21,086 nucleotides of DNA. Source: Immundisolibacter sp. GTDB lineage: Bacteria; Pseudomonadota; Gammaproteobacteria; Immundisolibacterales; Immundisolibacteraceae. The stretch is taken from assembly GCF_041601295.1 (NCBI RefSeq), contig NZ_JBFIII010000052.1:1-21086 (forward strand), read 5' to 3'. Of this stretch, positions 7,989 through 14,701 are shown one piece after another. The notes beneath the pieces were generated by a model. That model saw only the letters and a program-made list of their open reading frames with translations, was not told where the DNA came from and did no database searches. Every line of letters begins with the position of its first letter. Positions within the stretch are counted from its first letter, which is position 1. A program made the translations under genes and the position numbers.

Positions 7989-9280
7989 ACTGCAAATGAT
8001 TCCTGAGCGGTGATAAGCCGGGCAATCGTGGCCTGAAGGTCGTTGATCGACACGGTTTTCTGGGTGGCCTGGGCGGCGCGTAACAAGCGTACCGTGACCG
8101 TGCCGGCAGCAAGTTCATCCTCGCCAAGAATCAGTGCTATTTCGGCACCGGCTTTGTCAGCGCGCTGCAATTGCTTACCGAAATTACCCCCGGCGTGGTC
8201 CATCAAAACGGTCGGGGCATTTGACTGGGCACGCAGCTGCTGGGCCAACACCAGGGCCTGTGCACGGCAGGCACCCGGCGTGGACGCCAGGTACCAGACG
8301 CCGCGCGGCGCGGGCGGTTCAAGGCCATTGACCGTCATCAGGTCGAGCAATCGCTCCAGGCCAAGGGCAAAACCGATGGCCGGCGTCGGGCGCCCGCCCA
8401 GCTGTTCGACCAGAGTGTCGTAGCGGCCACCGGCGCACACCGTACCCTTGGCGCCCAGGGCGTCGCTGACCCACTCGAATACGGTTCGACCGTAATAGTC
8501 GAGACCCCGCACCAGGCGCGGATTGATTGTATAGGCCACGCCAAGCTGGTCGAGCAGCGCGCACAGTCGCTCGAAATGCGCGCGCGAGTCGTCGTCCAGG
8601 TGTTCCGGCAGGCTGGGCGCCGCAGCGATCAGCGCCGCCAGGTCCGGGTTCTTGCTGTCGAGGATGCGCAGCGGATTGGATTCGAGCCGGCGCAGGCTGT
8701 CTTCGTCCAGGGCTGCGCGGTTGCCGCGGAAATATTCCTGCAGCCGATCGCGGTAGGCACCACGTGCCTGTCGGGAACCCAGCGAGTTGATTTCGAGGCG
8801 TAGTGATGGCAGGCCTAGCTCGTGCCAGCACTGGGCGGTCATGGCGATCAATCCGGCATCGAGTTCGGGTTCGGCGCTGCCAAAACACTCGGCGCCGATC
8901 TGGTGGAACTGCCGGTAGCGGCCGCGCTGGGGGCGTTCGTGGCGGAACATCGGACCCTGGTACCACAAGCGCAGCAGCTGGCCCTGAAACAGGCCGTGTT
9001 CGATGCCGGCGCGCACCACCCCGGCGGTACCCTCCGGGCGCAAGGTCAGGCTGTCGCCATTGCGGTCCAGGAAGGTGTACATCTCCTTCTCGACAATGTC
9101 GGTGACCTCGCCGATGGTGCGTGCGAACAGTTCGGTGGGTTCCACCAGGGGCAGGCGGATTTCCTGGTAGCCGTGACGTTCCAGCACCGCCTGCAAGCGC
9201 TGCTCCGCATGCCGCCAGGCCGGCGTGGTGGCAGGCAGCAGATCGTTCATGCCGCGCACGGCCTGGAGCTTGGAAGCCAT
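7985..9280 (-). CDS. hisS: Histidyl-tRNA synthetase
   Basis: The product has 431 residues, a class II synthetase. Motif 2 is FRHERPQRGRYRQFHQIG at 112-129, the histidine-binding loop LVRGLDYYGRT is at 256-266, and motif 3 appears as GFALGLERL. TLRPEGTAGVVRA at 79-91 is also typical. The C-terminal anticodon-binding domain covers about 330-425. The enzyme charges tRNA-His, one copy of which is encoded 3.7 kb away in this window. It begins eight bases... in effect directly after rodZ; in most relatives ispG would sit in between. Confidence 0.98.
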   Translation of the reverse strand: MASKLQAVRGMNDLLPATTPAWRHAEQRLQAVLERHGYQEIRLPLVEPTELFARTIGEVTDIVEKEMYTFLDRNGDSLTLRPEGTAGVVRAGIEHGLFQGQLLRLWYQGPMFRHERPQRGRYRQFHQIGAECFGSAEPELDAGLIAMTAQCWHELGLPSLRLEINSLGSRQARGAYRDRLQEYFRGNRAALDEDSLRRLESNPLRILDSKNPDLAALIAAAPSLPEHLDDDSRAHFERLCALLDQLGVAYTINPRLVRGLDYYGRTVFEWVSDALGAKGTVCAGGRYDTLVEQLGGRPTPAIGFALGLERLLDLMTVNGLEPPAPRGVWYLASTPGACRAQALVLAQQLRAQSNAPTVLMDHAGGNFGKQLQRADKAGAEIALILGEDELAAGTVTVRLLRAAQATQKTVSINDLQATIARLITAQESFAV

Positions 9281-9288
9281 GGATAAGG

Positions 9289-10260
9289 TCAGGGGTTGGC
9301 TACAGACGGCGGATTCTGGGGCACCTGATCGGCTGGCCGAGTGGCCTCGCCTAAGGTCAGGCTCACCACCTGCCGGCCGGCAGGTAGCGATACCGGGGCG
9401 CCATTGTAGAGAACATGCACCGCCGGTGCGTTGCCGAGCAATAATCGCAGCGGAGGCTCGCCGCTGACCACGCGCTCGCTGCCAGGTTTGATCAGTTCGT
9501 ACACCAGGCGTCGGCCGGTGCGGTCGGTGACCTCGACCCAGCTGATGGCGCGCGCACGCAGTACCACCGAGGATTTCGGGTTGCCCTGGGCATCGGCAAG
9601 GCTCACCTCGGCGGGGGCAACGGGTGGCGATTCGCTCGCGGTCGGTACACTGCCGGTGGGCGTAACGTCGGAGGTGGTGTCAGGCCGATCCAATCCTGCG
9701 GCGTCGGAACGTGTGGCAACGGGTCGCGTTGGAGCTGGAGCTGGAGCTGGAGCTGGTGCTGGAGCTGGAGCTGGAGCTGGGCCCGGCATGCTGGGTGGAG
9801 TATCCAGCGCCCGGGCGGTTTCGGGCCTGGGCGACACTGCTGATGGTTCGCGCCCGACGCCACCCCAGAGCACGCCCAGCACGGCCAGGGTGCCAAGAAT
9901 CGCAAGCCCGCCCAGGCGTACCAGCCAGGGTCGCACCGGATGCAGCTCGGGCGCCCTGCTCAGGTGCCTGTTGGGGCCGTCGCCTGCCGCAGGCGGCACG
10001 CCCTGGAGCATAAGCTGTGCGTCCAGGCCCAGCAGGCGGGCGTAATTGCGTGTCTGGCCGCGGGCATAGGTGGCGGCGCCGAATAAGGTGTGGTCGTTAC
10101 GCTCCAGCGCTTCGACCAGCGCGGCGCGCAAACGTAGCCGCCCGGCAACTTCTTGTACTGACCAGCCGCGTGCCTGGCGCGCGGCCTGAAGACGCTCACC
10201 GGTTGACGGGGGCGTTGGTGGCGACGGCTGCGTTGCTGGATCGTCAGCCGCGGAAGTCAA
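9289..10260 (-). CDS. rodZ: RodZ-like cytoskeletal/helix-turn-helix membrane protein (DUF4115)
   Basis: The product has 323 residues. A cytoplasmic helix-turn-helix domain (about 21-87; GERLQAARQARGWSVQEVA) is followed by a transmembrane helix at about 112-134, a long proline/alanine linker with a run of alternating Pro-Ala at about 160-177, and a periplasmic DUF4115 beta domain (about 225-310). RodZ links the MreB cytoskeleton to the cell-wall elongation machinery. The start is an unusual TTG: it overlaps the pilF stop as TTGA, and no ATG or GTG occurs in frame before the conserved domain, so translation probably relies on coupling. The Pro-Ala run is encoded by a hexamer repeat (separate entry). 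Confidence 0.92.
   Translation of the reverse strand: MTSAADDPATQPSPPTPPSTGERLQAARQARGWSVQEVAGRLRLRAALVEALERNDHTLFGAATYARGQTRNYARLLGLDAQLMLQGVPPAAGDGPNRHLSRAPELHPVRPWLVRLGGLAILGTLAVLGVLWGGVGREPSAVSPRPETARALDTPPSMPGPAPAPAPAPAPAPAPAPTRPVATRSDAAGLDRPDTTSDVTPTGSVPTASESPPVAPAEVSLADAQGNPKSSVVLRARAISWVEVTDRTGRRLVYELIKPGSERVVSGEPPLRLLLGNAPAVHVLYNGAPVSLPAGRQVVSLTLGEATRPADQVPQNPPSVANP
9731..9778. repeat. Eight-copy GGAGCT hexanucleotide tandem repeat inside rodZ
   Basis: GGAGCT is repeated eight times in a row, the fifth copy being GGTGCT. On the coding strand it encodes the Pro-Ala linker of RodZ. Because the unit is six bases, gain or loss of copies would change the linker length by two residues without breaking the frame. 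Confidence 0.9.
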
Positions 10261-11072
10261 TGCAGCTCTTGCGCTTCGCGCGAGTCTGGAAAGCGGTTCT
10301 TGAGCAGCATGCGATAGCTCGCTGCCCGGTCAAGGTCGCCGAGGCTGGTTTCGATCTTGATGCCGAGCGCAAGACCGGCCGGGGTTTGCCCGGCATGGCG
10401 CATGTAACGGGTCAAATGCGTACGCGCCGCGGCTGCGTTGCCCTGGTCCAGATTGAGCCTGGCCAGCATCAGGCTAGGTGTCGGGAAGCTCGGGTCGATC
10501 TGCGCCGCGGTGCGTAGGTCTATCTCGGCGCGACCTGTGTCACCGCCCCGCATGCTGCACTCGGCGGCGTTGCTATAAGCCATGGCCGGTGTCCGGTATA
10601 ACGGATTGGCAATGGCACAGCGAAAGTGCGCATCGGCCGCTTGCCAGCGGTCCTGGCCGCAAAGATAGACGCCGTAGTTATTGTGAATTTCGGGGTCGCT
10701 CGGATCGAGGGCAAGTGCCTTCCGGTAGTGCCGCTCGGCGATTTGCGGCTTGTTCAAGCGCAGTTGCAGCAAGGCCATTGTGGCGTGGGCCTGGGCGCTG
10801 CGCGGGTTCAGCGCGAGGCTTTCCTCGAGTTCGGTGAGTGCGACTTTGAGCACGCCCTCCTGCAGATAACCGGCGCCCAGCGCCATGTGTAGTTCCGCCA
10901 GGCGTTGTTGCTTGCTGGGTTTATGTCGGGGTTGATCGCCGACCTGGGAACAGGCCTCGAGGTTGATTGCGAGCTCGCCGCCGGAGGCATCGTGGGCGCC
11001 CAGTCCGACCCCCCGGCTGGCACAGCCGCCGAGCAGTACAACAACGAGACAGCTCAGGAGTGGATTGCGCAT
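10257..11072 (-). CDS. pilF: Type IV pilus biogenesis lipoprotein PilF/PilW (TPR)
   Basis: The product has 271 residues. A lipoprotein signal peptide ends in LLGGC with Cys17 as the lipidation site. About six TPR units follow (about 57-265), for example AELHMALGAGYLQEGVLKVA, AQAHATMALLQLRLNKPQIA and EIHNNYGVYLCGQDRWQAA. PilF is the outer-membrane pilotin needed for PilQ secretin multimerisation in type IV pilus assembly. Its place between rlmN and rodZ matches Pseudomonas and related gammaproteobacteria. It starts three bases after the rlmN stop and its own stop overlaps the rodZ start. No other pilus gene is in the window. Confidence 0.93.
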   Translation of the reverse strand: MRNPLLSCLVVVLLGGCASRGVGLGAHDASGGELAINLEACSQVGDQPRHKPSKQQRLAELHMALGAGYLQEGVLKVALTELEESLALNPRSAQAHATMALLQLRLNKPQIAERHYRKALALDPSDPEIHNNYGVYLCGQDRWQAADAHFRCAIANPLYRTPAMAYSNAAECSMRGGDTGRAEIDLRTAAQIDPSFPTPSLMLARLNLDQGNAAAARTHLTRYMRHAGQTPAGLALGIKIETSLGDLDRAASYRMLLKNRFPDSREAQELH

Positions 11073-11075
11073 GGC

Positions 11076-12170
11076 TCAGGCGGGCACGCCGTTTATCGCG
11101 ATGCGCCGCTGGCGGGGCAGTACCTTGCCGGCCAGTTGTCCGCAAGCGCCGTCGATGCCTTCGCCGCGAGTCTTGCGCACGGTAGCCACCAGTCCGCGGC
11201 GCTGCAGTTCATCGCGAAACACCGTGACCGCCTCGGCTGATGAGGTGGAATAAGGGAGGCCTGGTACCGGGTTGTAAGGAATCAGATTGACCTTGGCCTG
11301 CAGGCGGGCCAGGAGCTTGCCCAGGGCCCTGGCCTGCGCCGGGTGGTCGTTGACGCCGGCAAGCAGCGTGTACTCGAAGGTTACGCGGCGCCGCTCGTTA
11401 CCGGCCACGTAACGCTGGCAGGCGTCGAGCAGCTCGCTGATCGGATAGCGACGGTTCAGCGGCACCAGTTCATCGCGCAGCGCATCGTCCGGGGCATGCA
11501 GGGACACCGCCAGCGCCACCGGACACTCCTCGCGCAAGCGATCGATCATGGGCACCACGCCGGCCGTGCTGACCGTCACGCGACGCCAGGACAGTCCATA
11601 GGCCAGATCGTCGAGCAGAACGCGGATGGCCGCCACCACATTGTCGAAGTTCAGCAGCGGCTCGCCCATGCCCATGAACACGACGTTGGTGATCGGTTTT
11701 TCGCGGACCGGATGCGGCGGCAGCAGATGGTTGGCCAGCCACACCTGGCTGACGATTTCGCCGACGCTCAGGTTGCGGTTGAAGCCCTGCTGAGCGGTCG
11801 AGCAAAAGCTGCAATTGAGCTGGCAGCCGACCTGCGAGGATACGCACAAGGTGCCGCGGCGCCGTTCCGGTATGTAAACCGTCTCGATGCCGCTGCCGCC
11901 GGCCAGGCGCAACAGCCATTTGCGCGTGCCGTCGGCGGCCTCGCGATCGGCCAGCACCTGCGGTGGACGGATCTCGGTGGTTTCCTGCAAGCGCTCGCGC
12001 AGCGCCTTGCTCAGATTGGTCATGGCCGAGACATCGTCGCAGCCCCGGGCGTGTAACCATTGCAGCAGCTGATCGGCGCGAAACGGCTTCTCGCCGAGCT
12101 GCGCGCACAGACTGGCCAGACCGGGGCGATCCAGGTCCAGCAGGTTCGGCTTTAACAGTGGCGCGTCCAA
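11076..12170 (-). CDS. rlmN: Dual-specificity 23S rRNA/tRNA adenosine-C2 methyltransferase RlmN
   Basis: The product has 364 residues. It is a radical-SAM enzyme with the cluster-binding CxxxCxxC at C116, C120 and C123 (sequence CQLNCSFC). The methyl-carrying cysteine is C109, seven residues before the cluster as in E. coli, and the second catalytic cysteine is C343 in GACGQLAG. It methylates A2503 of 23S rRNA and A37 of some tRNAs, supporting translational fidelity. GEPLLNF and the SxxAxxxP-like segments typical of the family are present. It follows ndk by 11 bases in the operon. All catalytic residues are intact. Confidence 0.98.
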   Translation of the reverse strand: MDAPLLKPNLLDLDRPGLASLCAQLGEKPFRADQLLQWLHARGCDDVSAMTNLSKALRERLQETTEIRPPQVLADREAADGTRKWLLRLAGGSGIETVYIPERRRGTLCVSSQVGCQLNCSFCSTAQQGFNRNLSVGEIVSQVWLANHLLPPHPVREKPITNVVFMGMGEPLLNFDNVVAAIRVLLDDLAYGLSWRRVTVSTAGVVPMIDRLREECPVALAVSLHAPDDALRDELVPLNRRYPISELLDACQRYVAGNERRRVTFEYTLLAGVNDHPAQARALGKLLARLQAKVNLIPYNPVPGLPYSTSSAEAVTVFRDELQRRGLVATVRKTRGEGIDGACGQLAGKVLPRQRRIAINGVPA

Positions 12171-12181
12171 GCTGTCCCGGT

Positions 12182-12613
12182 TCAGCGTGTGCGCGGGCAG
12201 ATCTGCTCGGCACTAAAGAAATAGGCGATTTCGGTGGCCGCGTTCTCGGCGCTGTCCGAGCCGTGGGCGGCGTTTTCTTCTATGTTGTCGGCGAAGTCGG
12301 CGCGAATGGTTCCGGCGGTCGCCTTGGCCGGGTCAGTGGCGCCCATAAGATCACGATTGCGCGTGACGGCGCTGTCGCCTTCGAGCACCTGGATCATGAC
12401 CGGCCCGGAGGTCATGAATTTGACCAGGTCGTGGAAGAACGGCCGCTCGCGGTGAACCGCGTAGAAGCCCTCGGCACGGATACGGCTGAGGTGCTCCATG
12501 CGTGCCGCGACGACCTTCAGACCGGCTTGCTCGAAACGGGAGTAAATAGCGCCAATCAGATTTTTTGCGACGGCGTCGGGCTTGATGATGGACAGTGTGC
12601 GTTCAATAGCCAT
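12182..12613 (-). CDS. ndk: Nucleoside diphosphate kinase
   Basis: The product has 143 residues, exactly the length of E. coli Ndk. The start ERTLSIIKPDAV, the nucleotide-binding NRDLMGATDP and the phosphorylated histidine H117 in AAHGSDS are all present. It balances NTP and dNTP pools by transferring a phosphate through the histidine. It is the first gene of the minus-strand housekeeping operon, divergent from the tRNA operon. The ATG has no strong ribosome-binding site. Confidence 0.98.
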   Translation of the reverse strand: MAIERTLSIIKPDAVAKNLIGAIYSRFEQAGLKVVAARMEHLSRIRAEGFYAVHRERPFFHDLVKFMTSGPVMIQVLEGDSAVTRNRDLMGATDPAKATAGTIRADFADNIEENAAHGSDSAENAATEIAYFFSAEQICPRTR

Positions 12614-12696
12614 GGTGGGGCCGGGTTATTCTCTGGGGATTGTAGGGAACGCGGTATTCTAGCAGGCCGCGACCCCGCTATCTCAGTGGAAACACG
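12614..12696 (-). promoter_or_regulatory. Probable promoter region of the ndk operon
   Basis: The operon must start in this gap. On the minus strand TAGAAT (plus positions 12661-12656) is a fair -10 element about 43 bases before the ndk ATG. No convincing -35 hexamer stands at the normal spacing, so the exact promoter is uncertain. Confidence 0.35.
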
Positions 12697-12725
12697 TTGA
12701 CCCTGATTAGGCGGAACGGTATAGT
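12697..12725 (+). promoter_or_regulatory. Sigma70-type promoter of the tRNA operon
   Basis: TTGACC (12697-12702) and TATAGT (12720-12725) are separated by exactly 17 bases, close to consensus. The bases after the -10 are GC-rich (TCGCGGCCC), the discriminator type usual for stringently controlled stable-RNA promoters. The first tRNA begins about 39 bases after the -10. Confidence 0.8.
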
Positions 12726-12763
12726 TCGCGGCCCACGCGACCGCAGGTGGCCAAGCAATATCT

Positions 12764-12840
12764 CGGGGTATGGCGCAGTCTGGTAGCGCGCCAGCTTTGG
12801 GTGCTGGATGTCGGGAGTTCAAATCTCTCTACCCCGACCA
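12764..12840 (+). tRNA. tRNA-Pro (anticodon UGG)
   Basis: A full cloverleaf of 77 bases can be drawn. The acceptor stem CGGGGTA pairs with TACCCCG, the anticodon arm CCAGC-TTTGGGT-GCTGG shows TGG at 12798-12800, the T-loop is TTCAAAT, and CCA is encoded at the end. It is the first gene of the four-tRNA operon. Confidence 0.97.
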
Positions 12841-12881
12841 CTTTGCCGTGGCGGCCCGAATGGGAAAGTTCTGGGTTCGCT

Positions 12882-12959
12882 GCGCCCGTAGCTCAGCCAG
12901 GACAGAGCAACGGCCTTCTAAGCCGTCGGTCGCAGGTTCGAATCCTGCCGGGCGCGCCA
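12882..12959 (+). tRNA. tRNA-Arg (anticodon UCU)
   Basis: The acceptor stem GCGCCCG pairs with CGGGCGC. The anticodon arm ACGGC-CTTCTAA-GCCGT shows TCT at 12917-12919. The T-arm GCAGG-TTCGAAT-CCTGC is perfect and CCA is encoded. Confidence 0.97.
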
Positions 12960-12977
12960 GTTGTCGCCACAGGTTAT

Positions 12978-13054
12978 GGTGAGCGTAGCTCAGTCGGTAG
13001 AGCCCCGGATTGTGGTTCCGGTGGTCGTGGGTTCGATCCCCATCGCTCACCCCA
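12978..13054 (+). tRNA. tRNA-His (anticodon GUG)
   Basis: The acceptor stem GTGAGCG pairs with CGCTCAC. A G at 12978 sits at the -1 position opposite C73, the identity mark of tRNA-His. The anticodon arm CCGGA-TTGTGGT-TCCGG shows GTG at 13012-13014. CCA is encoded. Confidence 0.97.
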
Positions 13055-13078
13055 GTTTGATGTTTTGATAACGTTTTC

Positions 13079-13154
<76 letters not shown>

Positions 13155-13161
13155 TATAACA

Positions 13162-13199
13162 GGCAGTTACGGATGAAATTCCGTAGCTGCCTTTTTTTT
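13162..13199 (+). terminator. Rho-independent terminator of the tRNA operon
   Basis: GGCAGTTACGGA pairs with TCCGTAGCTGCC (one G-U pair) around a short ATGAAAT-type loop and is followed by eight T residues. This is a textbook intrinsic terminator seven bases after the tRNA-Lys CCA. Confidence 0.95.
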
Positions 13200-13274
13200 C
13201 GGCGGCACGTAGCTGCTGATTACCCAGTATCGGGTCGATGGTGGCGGTTCGCTTTCTTGGTCGACGGCTCCGGT

Positions 13275-13715
13275 TTACTTCGAGCTGCGCGTGATTTCCC
13301 ACGGGGCGATGTCCCCCGGCACCACGGTGAACAGGGGGTGCGGTTCCAGCGCCGGATGGCATGTGAGCCGTTCAAGCCAGGCGGCGGCCCGCAGCTGCAG
13401 CTTGCCGATCAGATGCTGCCACTCGTGGCTGAGTTGGCCGGCGCTGACGGGCAGCGTTGGGCTGGTTTGGGAGTTGCGAATTTTGCCGGCGTCGAACCGG
13501 TAGCCGCGGCGAACGGCCTCGGCGTGAACGGGCCACAGATACGCTGCGATGCTTTGCAGCGGATCGGCGCACTGCCGGAACCGCTGCAGCTGCGGATGAT
13601 GGCGGTAGCCACGCGTCCGGCCATTGAGCACCGCCTGCGCCAGCAGGGCCTCGCGCCACAGAGCCACCAGGCCGCGGGCATCGAGGTAGCGTGGATGCAG
13701 GGACCACAGGCGCAT
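13275..13715 (-). CDS. Pyrimidine-dimer DNA glycosylase/endonuclease V family protein
   Basis: The product has 146 residues. The N-terminus MRLWSLHPRYLDARGLVALW followed by REALLAQAVL and GYRHHPQLQRF is the pattern of the bacterial branch of the pyrimidine-dimer glycosylase family (Pfam Pyr_excise), whose model is T4 endonuclease V. In T4 the catalytic acid is Glu23; Glu22 here is the natural equivalent. The T4 nucleophile is the amino group of Thr2 after Met removal; here residue 2 is Arg, after which Met is usually retained, so the exact chemistry is open. It starts two bases after the stop of the B12-binding regulator gene, so the two should form one transcript. A role in repairing UV-induced dimers fits the light-related neighbourhood. 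Function is inferred from family. Confidence 0.8.
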   Translation of the reverse strand: MRLWSLHPRYLDARGLVALWREALLAQAVLNGRTRGYRHHPQLQRFRQCADPLQSIAAYLWPVHAEAVRRGYRFDAGKIRNSQTSPTLPVSAGQLSHEWQHLIGKLQLRAAAWLERLTCHPALEPHPLFTVVPGDIAPWEITRSSK

Positions 13716-13717
13716 GA

Positions 13718-14608
13718 TCAGTCGATTCTCGCGCCGCTAGCCTTGTGGCAAAGTTGCTGAGCCAGCTGGTCGAGATCCTTGAAGATCGTCACGCCCGCGG
13801 GCGGGCGCTTCAGGCGCAGGGCCGACCTGCCACCGCACCAAAGCTCGGTGGCGACCGGCAAGTGCAGGCGCAGCTGCCGCACGCCGATACGCACCGCGCC
13901 CGGGTCGAAACACTCGGAGAACGACAGGGCGACGATGTCGGTGCGGTAGGCACGCGCGGCGGCGGCGATCTGGCTTTCTGGCGTCTGGGCGCCGAGCCAG
14001 ATGCAGGCGGCGCCCTCAAGGCGCATCAGCGCCAGTGCCAGCATGAGGCCAAGTGTGTGTGCCTCGCCGGGCAGGGTGGTCAGCAGCACGCGCGGGGCCT
14101 CGATCCCCACCGGAAGCTGTGCGATGGCTTCGCGCAGCACGGTGTCGAGCTGGATCGAGAAATGGTGCTCCTCGAACACCTCCAGATCGCCCTGTGCCCA
14201 GCCGTTGCCGATGCCGGTGAGCATGGAGGGTGCGGCGTGGGTGACGAATTGCCGCAGCCCGTCCCGCAGCAGGCGGGTACGCAGTTCCTGGCGCAGCCCG
14301 TTGTCGTCGTGCCGCTTGATGACGTCCAGCAGGGTTGGGTCGATGTCGCCGATGGTGGGTTGAAGCTTCGCCGCCTGTTCCAGCGCTTCGGCGCTCAGCG
14401 TCAGCACCTGGCCTGGGCGCATGCCCTGATCCATAAGGCGGCGCACCTGCCGCAAGCGAGCGACTTGCTGTGCCGGATATCGGCGCTCACCGCGCGGGTT
14501 GCGCACCGGCTGCGGAAAGCCATAGCGCCGCTCCCACATCCTGAGCGTGTCTTTGGCGATTCCGGTCTCGAGCGCGAGGGCGGCGATCGACAGATGAGAA
14601 ATTTCCAT
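13718..14608 (-). CDS. B12-binding MerR-family photoreceptor regulator (CarH/LitR type)
   Basis: The product has 296 residues. A MerR-type winged helix-turn-helix (about 5-70) begins LSIAALALETGIAKDTLRMW and contains ERRYGFPQPVRNPRGERRY. A four-helix-bundle domain (about 90-165) contains W137, then nine residues, then E147-H148: the Wx9EH motif of adenosylcobalamin photoreceptors. A Rossmann-like B12-binding domain follows (about 172-285), with H184 in GEAHTLG as the expected lower axial ligand. In CarH/LitR proteins the dark B12-bound oligomer represses carotenoid promoters, and light splits the cobalt-carbon bond and releases DNA. The gene is divergent from crtY across a 93-bp gap full of likely operators. 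Its ATG lies inside one of those dyads and has no visible ribosome-binding site, hinting at autoregulation and perhaps a leaderless transcript. Confidence 0.92.
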   Translation of the reverse strand: MEISHLSIAALALETGIAKDTLRMWERRYGFPQPVRNPRGERRYPAQQVARLRQVRRLMDQGMRPGQVLTLSAEALEQAAKLQPTIGDIDPTLLDVIKRHDDNGLRQELRTRLLRDGLRQFVTHAAPSMLTGIGNGWAQGDLEVFEEHHFSIQLDTVLREAIAQLPVGIEAPRVLLTTLPGEAHTLGLMLALALMRLEGAACIWLGAQTPESQIAAAARAYRTDIVALSFSECFDPGAVRIGVRQLRLHLPVATELWCGGRSALRLKRPPAGVTIFKDLDQLAQQLCHKASGARID

Positions 14609-14633
14609 TTGTCTAAGTCAAATGTTTGACAAA
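14607..14633. promoter_or_regulatory. Candidate operator cluster for the CarH/LitR-type regulator
   Basis: TTTGTCTAAGTCAAA (14608-14622) is an imperfect 15-bp dyad, and TTTGACAAA (14625-14633) is a perfect short one. Together they give four TTTGwC half-sites on both strands. On the minus strand, two TTTGwC units are spaced 11 bp apart, the repeat period described for Thermus CarH operators. The first dyad covers the start codon of the regulator and the second contains the -35 of the crt promoter, so one bound protein could block both directions. Confidence 0.6.
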
Positions 14634-14654
14634 ACGAGAATTGATGCCTAGATT
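14626..14654 (+). promoter_or_regulatory. Sigma70-type promoter of the carotenoid operon
   Basis: TTGACA (14626-14631) is a perfect -35 element, followed after exactly 17 bases by TAGATT (14649-14654, four of six matches to TATAAT). The start of transcription would be near 14661, giving a leader of about 40 bases before the likely crtY start. The -35 is embedded in the operator cluster, the classical position for a repressor that excludes RNA polymerase. Confidence 0.75.
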
Positions 14655-14669
14655 GGCCGAAAAAATTTT

Positions 14670-14685
14670 ATTTGTCTATGACAAC
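14670..14685. promoter_or_regulatory. Second operator-like dyad in the crt leader
   Basis: TTGTCTATGACAA is a perfect inverted repeat. With its flanks, ATTTGTCTATG (14670-14680) repeats ATTTGTCTAAG (14607-14617) at ten of eleven positions, exactly 63 bp downstream, close to six turns of the helix. It would fall at about +10 to +25 of the crt transcript. Confidence 0.55.
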
Positions 14686-14701
14686 TTGTGGGGACCGACG
14701 A

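Noticed and set aside
9727..9785. Tandem repeat considered as a CRISPR-like array
   Set aside because: The units are six bases with no spacers and encode a Pro-Ala linker.
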